Source: Sorex araneus
Taxonomy: Eukaryota; Chordata; Mammalia; Eulipotyphla; Soricidae
NCBI RefSeq assembly: GCF_027595985.1
Contig: NC_073308.1
Span: 15,406,511 to 15,470,510, forward strand
Direction of reading: 5' to 3'
DNA length: 64,000 nucleotides
Below, piece after piece: positions 52,327-64,000 of the stretch (its first letter is position 1; every line of letters starts with the position of its first letter). Below the pieces are notes generated by a model, which searched no databases, had not been told where the DNA came from, and saw only the letters and a program-made list of their open reading frames with translations. Made by a program: the position numbers and the translations under genes.

Positions 52327-53335
52327 TCGTTTTGGGCATTTTGGTTTGCAATACAGGTATTGTATTGTCTCTTTACCTACTCTCAGAACTCAGTTCTCAA
52401 ACAAATAATTTTAAAATGAATAATTTGATGACATTTAGTGCACTCACAATGTTGTACAACCGCTATCTTTGTTTTGTTCCAATGAATTTTTTTATCATTC
52501 CACCATGGAATCTGTTTCATCAAGCAGTTTCTGAACATGTCTTCCTGTCCCTGGCCTCTGGCACCCATTGATCTGTGTTCTATTATGTAGTAAATGTTCT
52601 ATCGTTCAGTAAGCTTGGATAGTCCCTCTAAGTGGAATTATAAATATGTGACTTTTTAAGGTGTCCAACATCTTTCATTCAGTATCATGTATATGAGGCT
52701 ATTGCCCTCTCCGTTTTCTTCTAGAAGTTTCTATGATTTCAGGTCTTAAATTCAAGTTCTTAGTACACTTTTAAGTTGGTTTTTGTGGGTGGTTTGAGAT
52801 GCAGGTCTTGTTCCATTCATTTATGTGGCTGGTTTTCCCAGCACCAGTCTGAATAAAGAAACAATTCTTTCTCTATTGTATATTATTGGTGCATTTATGG
52901 AAAGTTTATTACTATATATTCATAAATTATTTCTGGGCTCTCCATTAATCTTTGTATTTGTTTTTATGCCAATACTATTCTGCTTTAATTGCTATATATT
53001 TGAAATATGATTTGAAATGAGGTCTTTGGCTTAGTTCTTCTTTTTTCTCAAGATTGCTTTGACTATTCAGGGTCTTTTGTAGTTTCATATAATTTTTGGG
53101 ATAGATCTTCCTATTTCTAGGAAAATCCCATTGCACTTTTGGTAAACTGTAGATCACTTTAAGTTGCATGGACATTTTAAGCATTAATTTTTCCATTTGA
53201 TCAACATGAAATATTTCTCCATTTGTTTGTGTCTTCAACTTCTTTAACCAATGTTTTAGCCTTTAATATATATATTTTACTTTATTGGTTATTTTTTTAT
53301 GAAGTAGTTTATTCTATTTTATGCAATTATAAGTA
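52326..53335 (-). mobile_element. Old antisense LINE-1 (ORF2 to 3' UTR)
   Basis: ACAATGTTGTACAACCGCTATC and CTGGCACCCATTGATCTGTG fit an old mammalian L1 3' end read backwards. Positions 52,740-53,280 fit ORF2 antisense (GGTTTTCCCAGCACCAGTCTG, TCTCAAGATTGCTTTGACTATTC, TCCATTTGTTTGTGTCTTCAAC). No intact frame. Confidence 0.75.
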
Positions 53336-53351
53336 GAATTACTTTCACTTA

Positions 53352-53560
53352 AAGTAAAGTGAAATTTATCAGTTACACAGGCGGGGTGGGGGCCTGGGGA
53401 GGTGGGGGAGTGGGGGGGGAGGTATATTGTGATTCTTGGTGGTGGAATATGTGCACTGGTGAAGGGATGGGTGTTAGAGCATTGTATAACTGGGACTTAA
53501 ACCTGAAAGCTTTGTAACTTTCCACATGGTGATTCAATAAAAGAATAAATTAAAAAAAAA
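53352..53560 (+). mobile_element. Young LINE-1 3' end in + orientation
   Basis: GTGGTGGAATATGTGCACTGG, CTTTGTAACTTTCCACATGG, GATTCAATAAAAG with AATAAA, then an A-rich tail. Target duplication GAATTACNTTCACTTA at 53336-53351 and 53561-53576. Confidence 0.85.
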
Positions 53561-53576
53561 GAATTACATTCACTTA

Positions 53577-55044
53577 ATCTCATTGGCTATAACTTCTTTA
53601 ATGAGAAAGATTATCTTTCTATACTATTTTATCTTAGATTATCTTTCTAATACTATCAAAGTATTAGGATACTTTGGAGTTAAGAAGAACGTCTACATTT
53701 TTGCAATTCACATTCTAGTGGGAACTGAAGTAATGACCGTTAGAATTTATAAGGGAAAGCTGGTGGGGAAAACCTGTATATAACAGCACCTGTGAGCGGG
53801 CTCATGCAGTACAGCTTCCTCTGGACACTTCACTACGCCTGTGACCCCCTCTCAGTGTATGTGAAGAGTTATTGCAAGGTGAAGTAGGAAACTGCTTCAC
53901 AAATCACTTTTTCAAGATTGACAGTAATTAAATGATTAGTATTTCAGCCATTTTCATAAAAAAGTATTTTAAAGTCTAACAAGTCAACTATTAAAATTAA
54001 TTCATTGCCAACTGAATAACTTGAGGCCAAGTCACATGAAGATACATCAGGAAATAATCTGGGACAGAGTCTTGCATATCAGTGGGTTGTCTCTCTGTTC
54101 TTAGCTGACCTTTGACTACTTCTGGTCCCTGAATTAAACATTAATATAAACTTGTGACTCATCTAGATTTTAAATTTTGGATGGCACCAGGAGAAATATT
54201 TAGAATAAACATTGCATTTTAATATGCTTATTTTTCTGGTGGATGAATTCAAAATTTTAAATGTTAGAATCCCATAATTCATTTTCTTTTTACTTTGGAA
54301 TGGAAAAATGAGAAGAGGGCAAGACCCCATCTTTCTTTTATCAGGTCTCTGTGCTATCTGACTTTGGGTTCAATTAGATCATTCTGAAAAGGTTATGTGG
54401 TTCAGAAATGTACAAGATGCTATGTGCTTTGTGTTCCATTCAGTGTCTTCCCAGGAGAGGATGTGGAAGTTCTGACCCTATTAACTATTCAGTCTTGGGC
54501 AATTGTTTGCTGCGCAGAAGCAATGGGAACAGAGTACTTTAGTACTGTGAATCTTGAAAATTATGGCAGAATCAGAAAGAAAATAATTCCTGTACATCTG
54601 GTATTTTTAGTAAGGTCCAGTGGATGAGAGTGCTATAGAATAAAACGCAATACAAGATAGAAAGTTAAGAGCTCAACCCTGTAGCGTCAATTGTAAACTA
54701 TAAGAAGATTCAGAGAGAGGCAATGTTAGGGTGGGTTTGGGGGAACTCAGATAGACCATAGACTATTCTGGGAGTTTAGCTATTGAAGGGAAGATAGTAC
54801 CCTATCAGAAGATGGGGATGTCTGGTTCACAAGGTGGAGGAGCTTCCTGTGAAGATGAGGAAGTACCAAACATCTCTTTTGCCCAGTGGGGACCTGCTAT
54901 CGATTGGAGAGGATGATCAGTTTTGTGAGATAAAACCTGAAGAAAATGTTTTTGTTTTTTAGAATCATGAGTTAATATGATTAGAATGAGCTAACTCATT
55001 CTAAACAATGAGTTGTTCTGGAAATATGTTTGCATATCATGCTA
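53577..55044. other. AT-rich intergenic sequence, nothing recognised
   Basis: No gene, RNA or clear repeat. Confidence 0.45.
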
Positions 55045-55220
55045 TTTTTTTTTTTTGGCTTTTTGGGTCATATCTTGTGATGCTCAGAGTTTACTACTGG
55101 CTCTGCACTCAGGAATTACTCCAGGAGGTGCTTGGGGGACCGTATGAGACGCAGGGGATTAAACCTGGGGTGGCCATGTGCAAGGCAAAGGACTACCCCA
55201 TGGTACTATTGATCCAGCCC
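55045..55220 (-). mobile_element. SOR-type SINE
   Basis: GGCTTTTTGGGTCATATCTTG, CTCTGCACTCAGGAATTACTCC and CATGTGCAAGGCAAAGGAC. Flank ATGCTATTTTT/ATGCTAATTTT is duplicated. Confidence 0.85.
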
Positions 55221-57088
55221 TCACCCCCATGCTAATTTTGGAAAATTAGTGGGGATTGTGAATAAATAATGGGAGAGCTCTGGTGATTTTGTTCTGATAG
55301 CAGAATCCTGGGAAGATTCCTTAACTTGGTGAGCTTCTAAGGCCTCCATGGCCTGCCTTCTCTCCACTTGTTCTTATTTTTCTACATGTGCCCATTGCTG
55401 CTTCCCTCGTTGGTATATAAAATTTTACCTTCCTATATTTTAACAAGAAACTCTTATTTTAAAAACATGGACCCTGTGCATGACACGTTGATGAAGACCT
55501 GCTGTCTTGGCGAGTTACATGGTCTCTGACCTCCCTCTTCTCTGGATTCTGACAACACAAGGACTCTATTACATTCCCATTCAACCCTTCCTCATAACCT
55601 CACTCACACGTTCACTCTTTCTTTAATAGTAGTAGTAGAGATCACAAGACTCTTATGACATTTAAGAGATGCTCATTGCCCAAATGTTATCACTAGATAG
55701 ACATTTTTGTTTGTCATTTAGGATTTTATTTGACTGCTTACTTTGACATTTTAAAATTTGTTTTGGGTATCCTAAGTGGTTCAGGGCTCTAGGTGCCATT
55801 CCTAGCAATCTTTGCCAACCAGGCCAGATAGGTCAAATTTGGGTCCAAGGATGTGGAGTTGCTTAGGCACTGTGGTCCCAGGACTACCAGGACCACTCTT
55901 CAGTGTTCAAGTGATACCTGATAGTTCTGAGGAGTCACATGATACCTGAATACAAAGTTGGGTCCTAGTCCATCCTTGAATAGCCCTGAACTATCTGTGA
56001 ACACTGAACTCTCTTTGAAACCCCCCCAACATTTTTAATGGTTGTTCACTTTTTTTTTTTCAAAGAAGTTTGTTTTTAGAAGTTAGGGGTTGTGGAAGAA
56101 GTTACTATGGAAATGAGTTCTCATTTCCATTGTTGGATATCCTTTACAGCAAATACTGAAGTGGAAAATTAAAAATAAAATTCATTGAACTGTCTAATGA
56201 AATAATAATAAATCCACTGATACATATCTCCCCAGCAATGTCTCCCATGTAGCAGTCAATAGTCATATAGCTGTGTTTTCTCTGTAAGATAGTTTCTATT
56301 TTCCCTAGTAGATCCCCTGAACGTTATCTGAAGAGAATTTATTACATTATTACATTTTACTGTCTACTATGCATATAGTGAACTTTGGGAATTACAGGTA
56401 AAAAAATCAGCATTATATACTTTCTAAAATTACACAATTTCAGTCTTTAGAAATGCCTACTATTAACCATTTATATTAAAATGTCAAAGTTTTGTCACTA
56501 AAATAATTATCACTATGTATGTAGAGAATTATGATCAATCCAGAAAATTGTTGACATCTGAATTGCCTAAATAGACTTGAAAGAAATTTTATTTATGTAT
56601 AGAGATGCAGTGCCAGTAAATACAGCACAGTTTATTTGGAAGTTGGGTAGGATAACACACATTTCTCTCTGTGTATTTTCTAAAGACCTATACAATTTTT
56701 TTGAAGCAAATAAATTAAAATAATTTTGCTCTTTTATGTGATTTACTTAATTCTGCTTAAGAAACTTAATAGAACAAATATTGTAAATTATACTAAAATT
56801 GATGACAACAGAGAAAATGGATATATTTTCCTTCATGTAGCTATTTGCACTTTAAATGCTGTTTATATTGATGTTATTTCTATTGCACTCTGGTTGCCAA
56901 CTATAAACCTCCTGTTTTGTTCAAAAAGGGTGTAATGCTTTTATTTTGCAAAATAAAACTCTCAAATGATTCTTTGCATTAATTTTATAAATAATCAGTT
57001 TTTGCTAAAGCATAGTAAGCCAGTTAATTATTTGCTTTTTCTAAGGATGTGGCTACTGTTTTTTTTTTTTCTTAAGAAATTAATTTTG
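55221..57088. other. AT-rich intergenic sequence, nothing firm
   Basis: Positions 55,745-56,020 have SINE-like words (GGTGCCATTCCTAGCAATC, AGGAGTCACATGATACCTG) but are too decayed to name. Confidence 0.4.
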
Positions 57089-57266
57089 GGCCAGAGTGAT
57101 AATACAGTGGGTAGGGCATTGCCTTGCATTCAGCTGACCCGAGTTCAATTCCTGGCATCCCATATGGTCCCCCAAGCACCGCCAGGAGTAATTCCTGAGT
57201 GCAGAGCCAGGAGTAACCCCTGAGCATCGCTGGGTGTGACCCAAAAAGCAAAAAAAAAAAAAAGTG
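57089..57266 (+). mobile_element. Young SOR-type SINE, full length
   Basis: GGCCAGAGTGATAATACAGTGG to GGTGTGACCCAAAAAGC plus A-tail. Target duplication AATTAATTTTG at 57078-57088 and 57267-57277. Confidence 0.93.
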
Positions 57267-57697
57267 AATTAATTTTGAGTGTTTTCTACAGTTAAATTAC
57301 ACATCATTTATATGGTTTAAAAAGGGATGTATAATAAAACAAATTACTTTTGTCTATCAGTAGCTCAGTTTTCACTTCCAGCCAACTGTATGCATTTGTG
57401 ATACATTTTTTAGATTATAAATGATATTTAAAAAAAATTTCACTGAAGCAGTGTACAATATGGCTTTTCAGCCTATGTTCACCTAACAACATAAATTGGT
57501 TATTGTTCAGTTAAGAATTTATAGAGTTGCACTTCTTAGTGGCTGTTTGCTAATCAACGTATATATGCCGCCAATGCAGCCAAATGTATTCAACCATCCT
57601 GCTGCCAATGTGGTGTTGCCAATGTATTGAACAAACTTTTGTCCGTGCTCAGACAGTGGCATTCTCCTTGTAAGGCTCTGTACTCAAAGGGACTTTT

Positions 57698-57865
57698 TTT
57701 TTCCTTTTTGGGTCACACCCGGCGATGCACAGGGGTTACTCCTGGCTCTGCACTCAGGAATCATCCCTGGCGGTGCTCAGGGGACCATATGGGATGCTGG
57801 AAATCGAACCCGGGTCGGCCGCGTGCAAGGCAAACGCCCTACCCGCTGTGCTATTGCTCCAGCCC
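57698..57865 (-). mobile_element. Young SOR-type SINE, full length
   Basis: Inverted. Exact target duplication CTCAAAGGGACTTTT at 57683-57697 and 57866-57880. Confidence 0.94.
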
Positions 57866-58154
57866 CTCAAAGGGACTTTTAAAGGATAAATTAGTAGGAG
57901 TGGACTTCCTAGGACAAAAGGACCAGACTTTCACGATGTGGTAGACACTGACAAATGGCCATTCTGAAAGGTGCCTAGGGGCACACCAAGGAGAATGCCG
58001 AGGCTTGTTTGTTCTGATAGTTCACCCAAAGTATCCAACATTCTGATGGCTTGGAATCTGATTTAGTAAAGTAATTATTAAGATACTCAATGGTATCTTG
58101 CAGTTTTACTTAGAATGTTCTCATTATGAGCAAAGTTTTAAAAATAAGTGTCTG

Positions 58155-58335
58155 CCACAGAAACAGGCTGGGTGGTGGGGTGGCAGGAGGGAAACTGCGG
58201 ACATTGGTGGTGGGAAATGTACACTGGGGAAGTGATGGGTGTTGGAACATTGTTTGTCTAAAACCCAATTATGTGCACTTTGCAACTGTGCATCTCACTG
58301 CAAATCAATTAGAAAAATTTAGAAAAATTTTTAAA
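58155..58335 (+). mobile_element. LINE-1 3' UTR fragment in + orientation
   Basis: ACATTGGTGGTGGGAAATGTACAC, GTGATGGGTGTTGGAACATTG and TTTGCAACTGTGCATCTCAC follow the order of the 53352-53560 copy. Confidence 0.7.
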
Positions 58336-59289
58336 GAGCAATTTCTATTCTATTATTAATCATCTATTCCAATCCATCCTTTTAAAATACCTATTGGTCT
58401 GATGGTATTAGGAAAAATTTTGTTATATGTTAATACTGATGTATGTATTGTTTTCTGTCATTTTTCCTGCATGTTTTTTCTCAGAAGGGATTTAAATTTT
58501 TCTGATACATGCATCCGAATTATTAATGTTTTCCTTTTTGTTTCTTGGATTTTGTGTTATTCTTGGAAAGCCTTGTCAACCCCTAAGACTGAAGAAAATA
58601 ATTATCTTTCCTCTTGGTACTTATGGTGTCTTTCTATTTTTTTCAAGCCGATGGTTTACAGTTTCATTTTGTCCTATTTAAAAATGTTTTATTTCTTGCC
58701 TCCAACTGATATTGATCAAGAGATAAAACCTAAGATGGGGATGGTGTAATTTTCCCTCATAATGCTGCCCTCTTGACAGGACATTATTTGTTAAATAGTA
58801 AATTTTATTCAGTAGTCCATCTTTATCTTCTATAATGGAATGAAAATGAATTTTTTTATCATATTTGAAAGAACCCAACGTATTGACCTCTATTTCTGAA
58901 TATTTTCTCCTGATTCCATGATTAGCATGTCAAATGCCTTTTCACTGTTAAATCACGTCGACTATGAGTCAGTGAGATTGGAGGAACTAGCAATCATTTT
59001 TACTTATTTTTTCACCTGGGGATTTTCTGCTATATTGCTTTCAGATCAGTGTGTCTATTGTAAATGAAACTCCTACTTTTATTGCAATGACAATGCACAA
59101 ACATTTGTTTGGGAATAATTGATGTCTTTGCAGTGCTGAGTTTCCCACTCTATTTTATTTCATGCAATAAAAGCATGAAACCCCATTTATAAGGCCTATG
59201 CTGTGCCTCTCAGAAGCGTAAAAAAAAATTCGTATAGAGTTTTCACATTTGGATGGTTTAAACTATGAGATATTTTATGTTTCTCCTTT
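58336..59289. other. AT-rich sequence, possibly very old L1
   Basis: Some words (58,920-59,050) hint at antisense L1 ORF2, but I cannot support it firmly. Confidence 0.3.
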
Positions 59290-59443
59290 TTGGCAGATAA
59301 CCCTGGCAATGCTCAGGGGTTATGCCTAGTTCTGCACTCAGGAATTACTCCTGGCAAAGCTTGGGACCATGTAAGATTCTTGGGATTGGATCTGGGTTGG
59401 ATGCATGCAAGGCAGGCCCACTGTACTATTGCTTTGGCCTCAC
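59290..59443 (-). mobile_element. Older SOR-type SINE
   Basis: CTGGCAATGCTCAGGGGTTATGC, CTGCACTCAGGAATTACTCC and CATGCAAGGCAGGCC. Confidence 0.75.
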
Positions 59444-59522
59444 AATAATTTTTTTGGATACTTTAAAAAAATTATACTCATTTTCCCTAGTATGCCTTCT
59501 AACTGGTTTTAGCTAACATTTG

Positions 59523-59697
59523 ATTTTTTTTTCTTTTTGGGTCACACTCGGCAATGCACAGGGATCACTCCTGGCTCTGCACTCAGGAATTACTCCTGGA
59601 GGTGCTCAGGGGACCATAAGGGATGCTGGGAATCGAACCCGGGTCGGCCATGTGCAAGGCAAACGCCCTACCCGCTGTGCTATCGCTCCAGCCCAAA
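59523..59697 (-). mobile_element. Young SOR-type SINE
   Basis: Inverted full element. Flanks TTTTAGCTAACATTTGA (59506-59522) and TTTTATCTAACATTTGA (59698-59714) differ at one base. Confidence 0.9.
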
Positions 59698-59867
59698 TTT
59701 TATCTAACATTTGAAATCATTTTAGACTCAGTTATCTCTTGAATTCCTACATATTTTTTGCAGTAGCTTTCTTGTGTATCTCTAATATTTTCTAAGTTGA
59801 TAAGCACACAATGTTTAAAAATATATCATCTCTTCCTTTCTACCTTAAATGCCTTCTATGCCTTCTT

Positions 59868-60050
59868 TTTTGTTTTTTTTTTTTCTTTTTGGGTCACACC
59901 CAGCGATGCACAGGGGCTACTCCTGGCTCTTCACTCAGGAATTACTACTGGCAGTGCTCGGGGTGCCATATGGGCTTCTGGGAATCGAACCAGGGTCGGC
60001 CTCATGCAAGGCAAATGCCCTACCTGCTGTGCTATCACTCCAGCCCCCTT
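59868..60050 (-). mobile_element. Young SOR-type SINE
   Basis: Inverted full element; TATGCCTTCTTT occurs on both sides (from 59857 and from 60053). Confidence 0.9.
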
Positions 60051-60183
60051 TTTATGCCTTCTTTCTTTTGTTTAATTGGTAAGTAGATTGCAAACAAATC
60101 TGGGTGGTTGTAGTCACATGGTTAACTGTCTAGTAATGTCTGTGGCTTAACAGGAACTACCTTATTAATTTTGGACTGTTCTT

Positions 60184-60357
60184 TAAAAAAATTTTTTTTA
60201 ATGAATTACTGTGAGGTACAGTTACAGACTTACAAATTTTCGTGCTTAAGTTTCAGTCATACAATGATTGAGTGCCCATTCCTCCACCAGTGCCCATTCT
60301 CTACCACCAGTGTTCTCAGTATCCCTCCCATCTCCCCCATCCTCCTCCCCCCTCCAC
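60184..60357 (-). mobile_element. LINE-1 3' UTR insertion
   Basis: A/T-run, then AATGAATTACTGTGAGGTACAG and TCCACCAGTGCCCATTCTC. Target duplication TTTTGGACTGTTCTT / TTTTGGACTATTCTT at 60169-60183 and 60358-60372. Confidence 0.85.
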
Positions 60358-60606
60358 TTTTGGACTATTCTTGAAAGCAGTCAATTCAATACACAGAGTT
60401 TTCTCCTTACTTTAGAGAAGCCCGTCTTGATTTGTGGCTTTATTTTCATATTTGTGATTTCTCTTTTATTACTTTACCATTTATTTAAAAATATTCTACT
60501 ACTAAAACTGGGAGTTTAAGTTTGCTGGAAATAGTCACCTGCTGGGTTTAGATTTCATGCTCAGGATTTTGCTATACTTTTTGCAGTTAGAAATGTCTTA
60601 CTTTCT

Positions 60607-60781
60607 TTTTTTGTTTGCTTTTTGGGTCACACCTGGAGATGCACAGGGGTTACTCCTGGCTCATGCTCTCAGGAATTACTCCTGGCAGTGCTCAGGGGAC
60701 CATATGGGATGCTGGGAATCGAACCCGGTTGGCCGCGTGCAAGGCAAATGCCCTATCCACTGTGCTATCGCTCTAGCCCCT
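60607..60781 (-). mobile_element. SOR-type SINE, first of a pair in one target
   Basis: Inverted full element between AGAAATGTCTTACTTTCT (60589-60606) and AGAAATGTCTTTCT (60782-60795). Confidence 0.92.
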
Positions 60782-60795
60782 AGAAATGTCTTTCT

Positions 60796-60972
60796 TTTCT
60801 TTTTCTTTTTTTTGGGGTCACACCCAGTGAGGCACAGGGGTCACTCCTGGTTCATGCACTTAGGAATTACTCCTGGCAATGCTCGGAGAACCATATGGGA
60901 TGCTGGTAATCGAACCTGGGTCAGCCACATGCAAGGCAAACACCTTACCCACTGTGCTATTGCTCCAGTCCC
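60796..60972 (-). mobile_element. SOR-type SINE, second of a pair in one target
   Basis: Inverted full element between AGAAATGTCTTTCT (60782-60795) and AGAAATGTCTTACTTTCT (60973-60990). Confidence 0.92.
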
Positions 60973-60990
60973 AGAAATGTCTTACTTTCT

Positions 60991-63395
<2,405 letters not shown>

Positions 63396-63580
63396 GCACT
63401 TGGATTTACATCCCAAAGACAAGGCTGGGCTGCCACCTGAAGTCTACATTCCAAATACAAACTGGGCCACACCTGAAATCTACATCTCAAAGACTAGGCT
63501 GGGCCAGAGCCAGCAGTCTACAATGGCGAAGATCAGGCCTGGCTAGCACCTGAGATCTGCATGTCAAAGACCAACCAGGC
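63396..63580 (+). repeat. Decayed minisatellite, period about 36-39 bp, 5 units
   Basis: Units follow CACCTGAAATCTACATCTCAAAGAC-AGGCTGGGC-like text; unit starts are near 63399, 63434, 63470, 63507 and 63546. Confidence 0.75.
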
Positions 63581-63644
63581 TTCTGTGAGAAAAGGAAAAC
63601 TACCCCTTTCAATATACTGAAATTATTTACTGAAGGCAGCTTGA

Positions 63645-63685
63645 ACTATACCATACAACAGTTCCTGTCTGTTGTATGGTATAGT
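63645..63685. repeat. Perfect 17-bp inverted repeat with a 7-nt loop
   Basis: ACTATACCATACAACAG at 63645-63661 and its exact complement at 63669-63685, loop TTCCTGT. Confidence 0.95.
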
Positions 63686-63799
63686 CTACATGGGCTCGCC
63701 CTGATAGCTCAGTCCAGCCCCAACAGGGTGTGTCTGGGGTACTCTGCAGTTCTAGGATTGAACAGGCCTCCTTCTTTGAGCCAGTTCTCTCTGGCCCTT

Positions 63800-64000
63800 C
63801 TATTTTCTTATTATTTTTAATTAAAATTTTTTCCCTCCCTTTTTATTGATTCATTGTTAGATACAGTTACAAAGCTTTCATGTTTGAGCTCCAGTCATAC
63901 AACCATTATTCCTTCACCAGTGCGCATTTTCCACCACTAAAATCCCCAGTATTCACCCCTCCCCCCCCAATTCCAACCCTTCCTCTGCCTGTATGGCAGA
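63800..64000 (-). mobile_element. LINE-1 3' UTR or composite element, cut by the window end
   Basis: TTTATTGATTCATTGTTAGATAC, CTTTCATGTTTGAGCTCC and CACCAGTGCGCATTTTCCACC, inverted. It continues past the window. Confidence 0.8.

Overview
The window is mammalian nuclear DNA, most likely from a shrew (Soricidae, probably Sorex). It has one long multi-exon vertebrate gene with GT-AG introns. It is dotted with copies of a tRNA-headed SINE that I recognise as shrew SOR-type, and with 5'-truncated LINE-1 3' ends. Species is inferred from the SINE family and not proven.

The only gene I can support is CENPF (centromere protein F, mitosin), complete on the + strand from about 4,480 to about 34,770. 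I placed 19 coding exons, plus one predicted noncoding first exon, by matching exon translations to human CENPF as I remember it and checking splice sites and phase. The parts join without a break into a predicted 3,036-residue protein (human is roughly 3,100-3,200). It starts [13 protein letters not shown] and ends in the CaaX box CRVQ. Exons 12 (3,008 nt) and 13 (3,153 nt) carry two thirds of the protein, almost all coiled coil. Exon 13 contains 21 near-identical copies of a 42-bp (14-residue) unit.

Layout. 1-4,110: repeats and unassigned sequence; a long SINE ends about 230 bp before the first promoter CCAAT box. 4,300-5,500: CpG island with three CCAAT boxes and a CHR-like TTTGAA (a G2/M-type promoter), predicted exon 1, then a 13-copy 55/56-bp G-rich minisatellite in intron 1. 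6,977-33,977: exons 2-20. Introns hold SINEs, an L1 3' end, a composite retroelement and TG-rich tracts. Intron 11 holds a decayed copy of part of exon 12. 33,978-34,770: 3' UTR and AATAAA. 34,770-46,000: GC-rich to mixed intergenic DNA with several related poly-A retroelements built on an L1-like 3' end, and a long TTCC/CCCT tract. 46,000-64,000: AT-rich intergenic DNA with SINEs, an old antisense L1 and young L1 3' ends. No second gene was found.

The most unusual features are the 14-residue coiled-coil expansion, the intronic copy of exon 12 sequence, a duplicated splice donor after exon 11, a SINE about 40 bp before the acceptor of the in-frame giant exon 13, and a family of composite retroelements, one of which carries a CpG-only palindrome.
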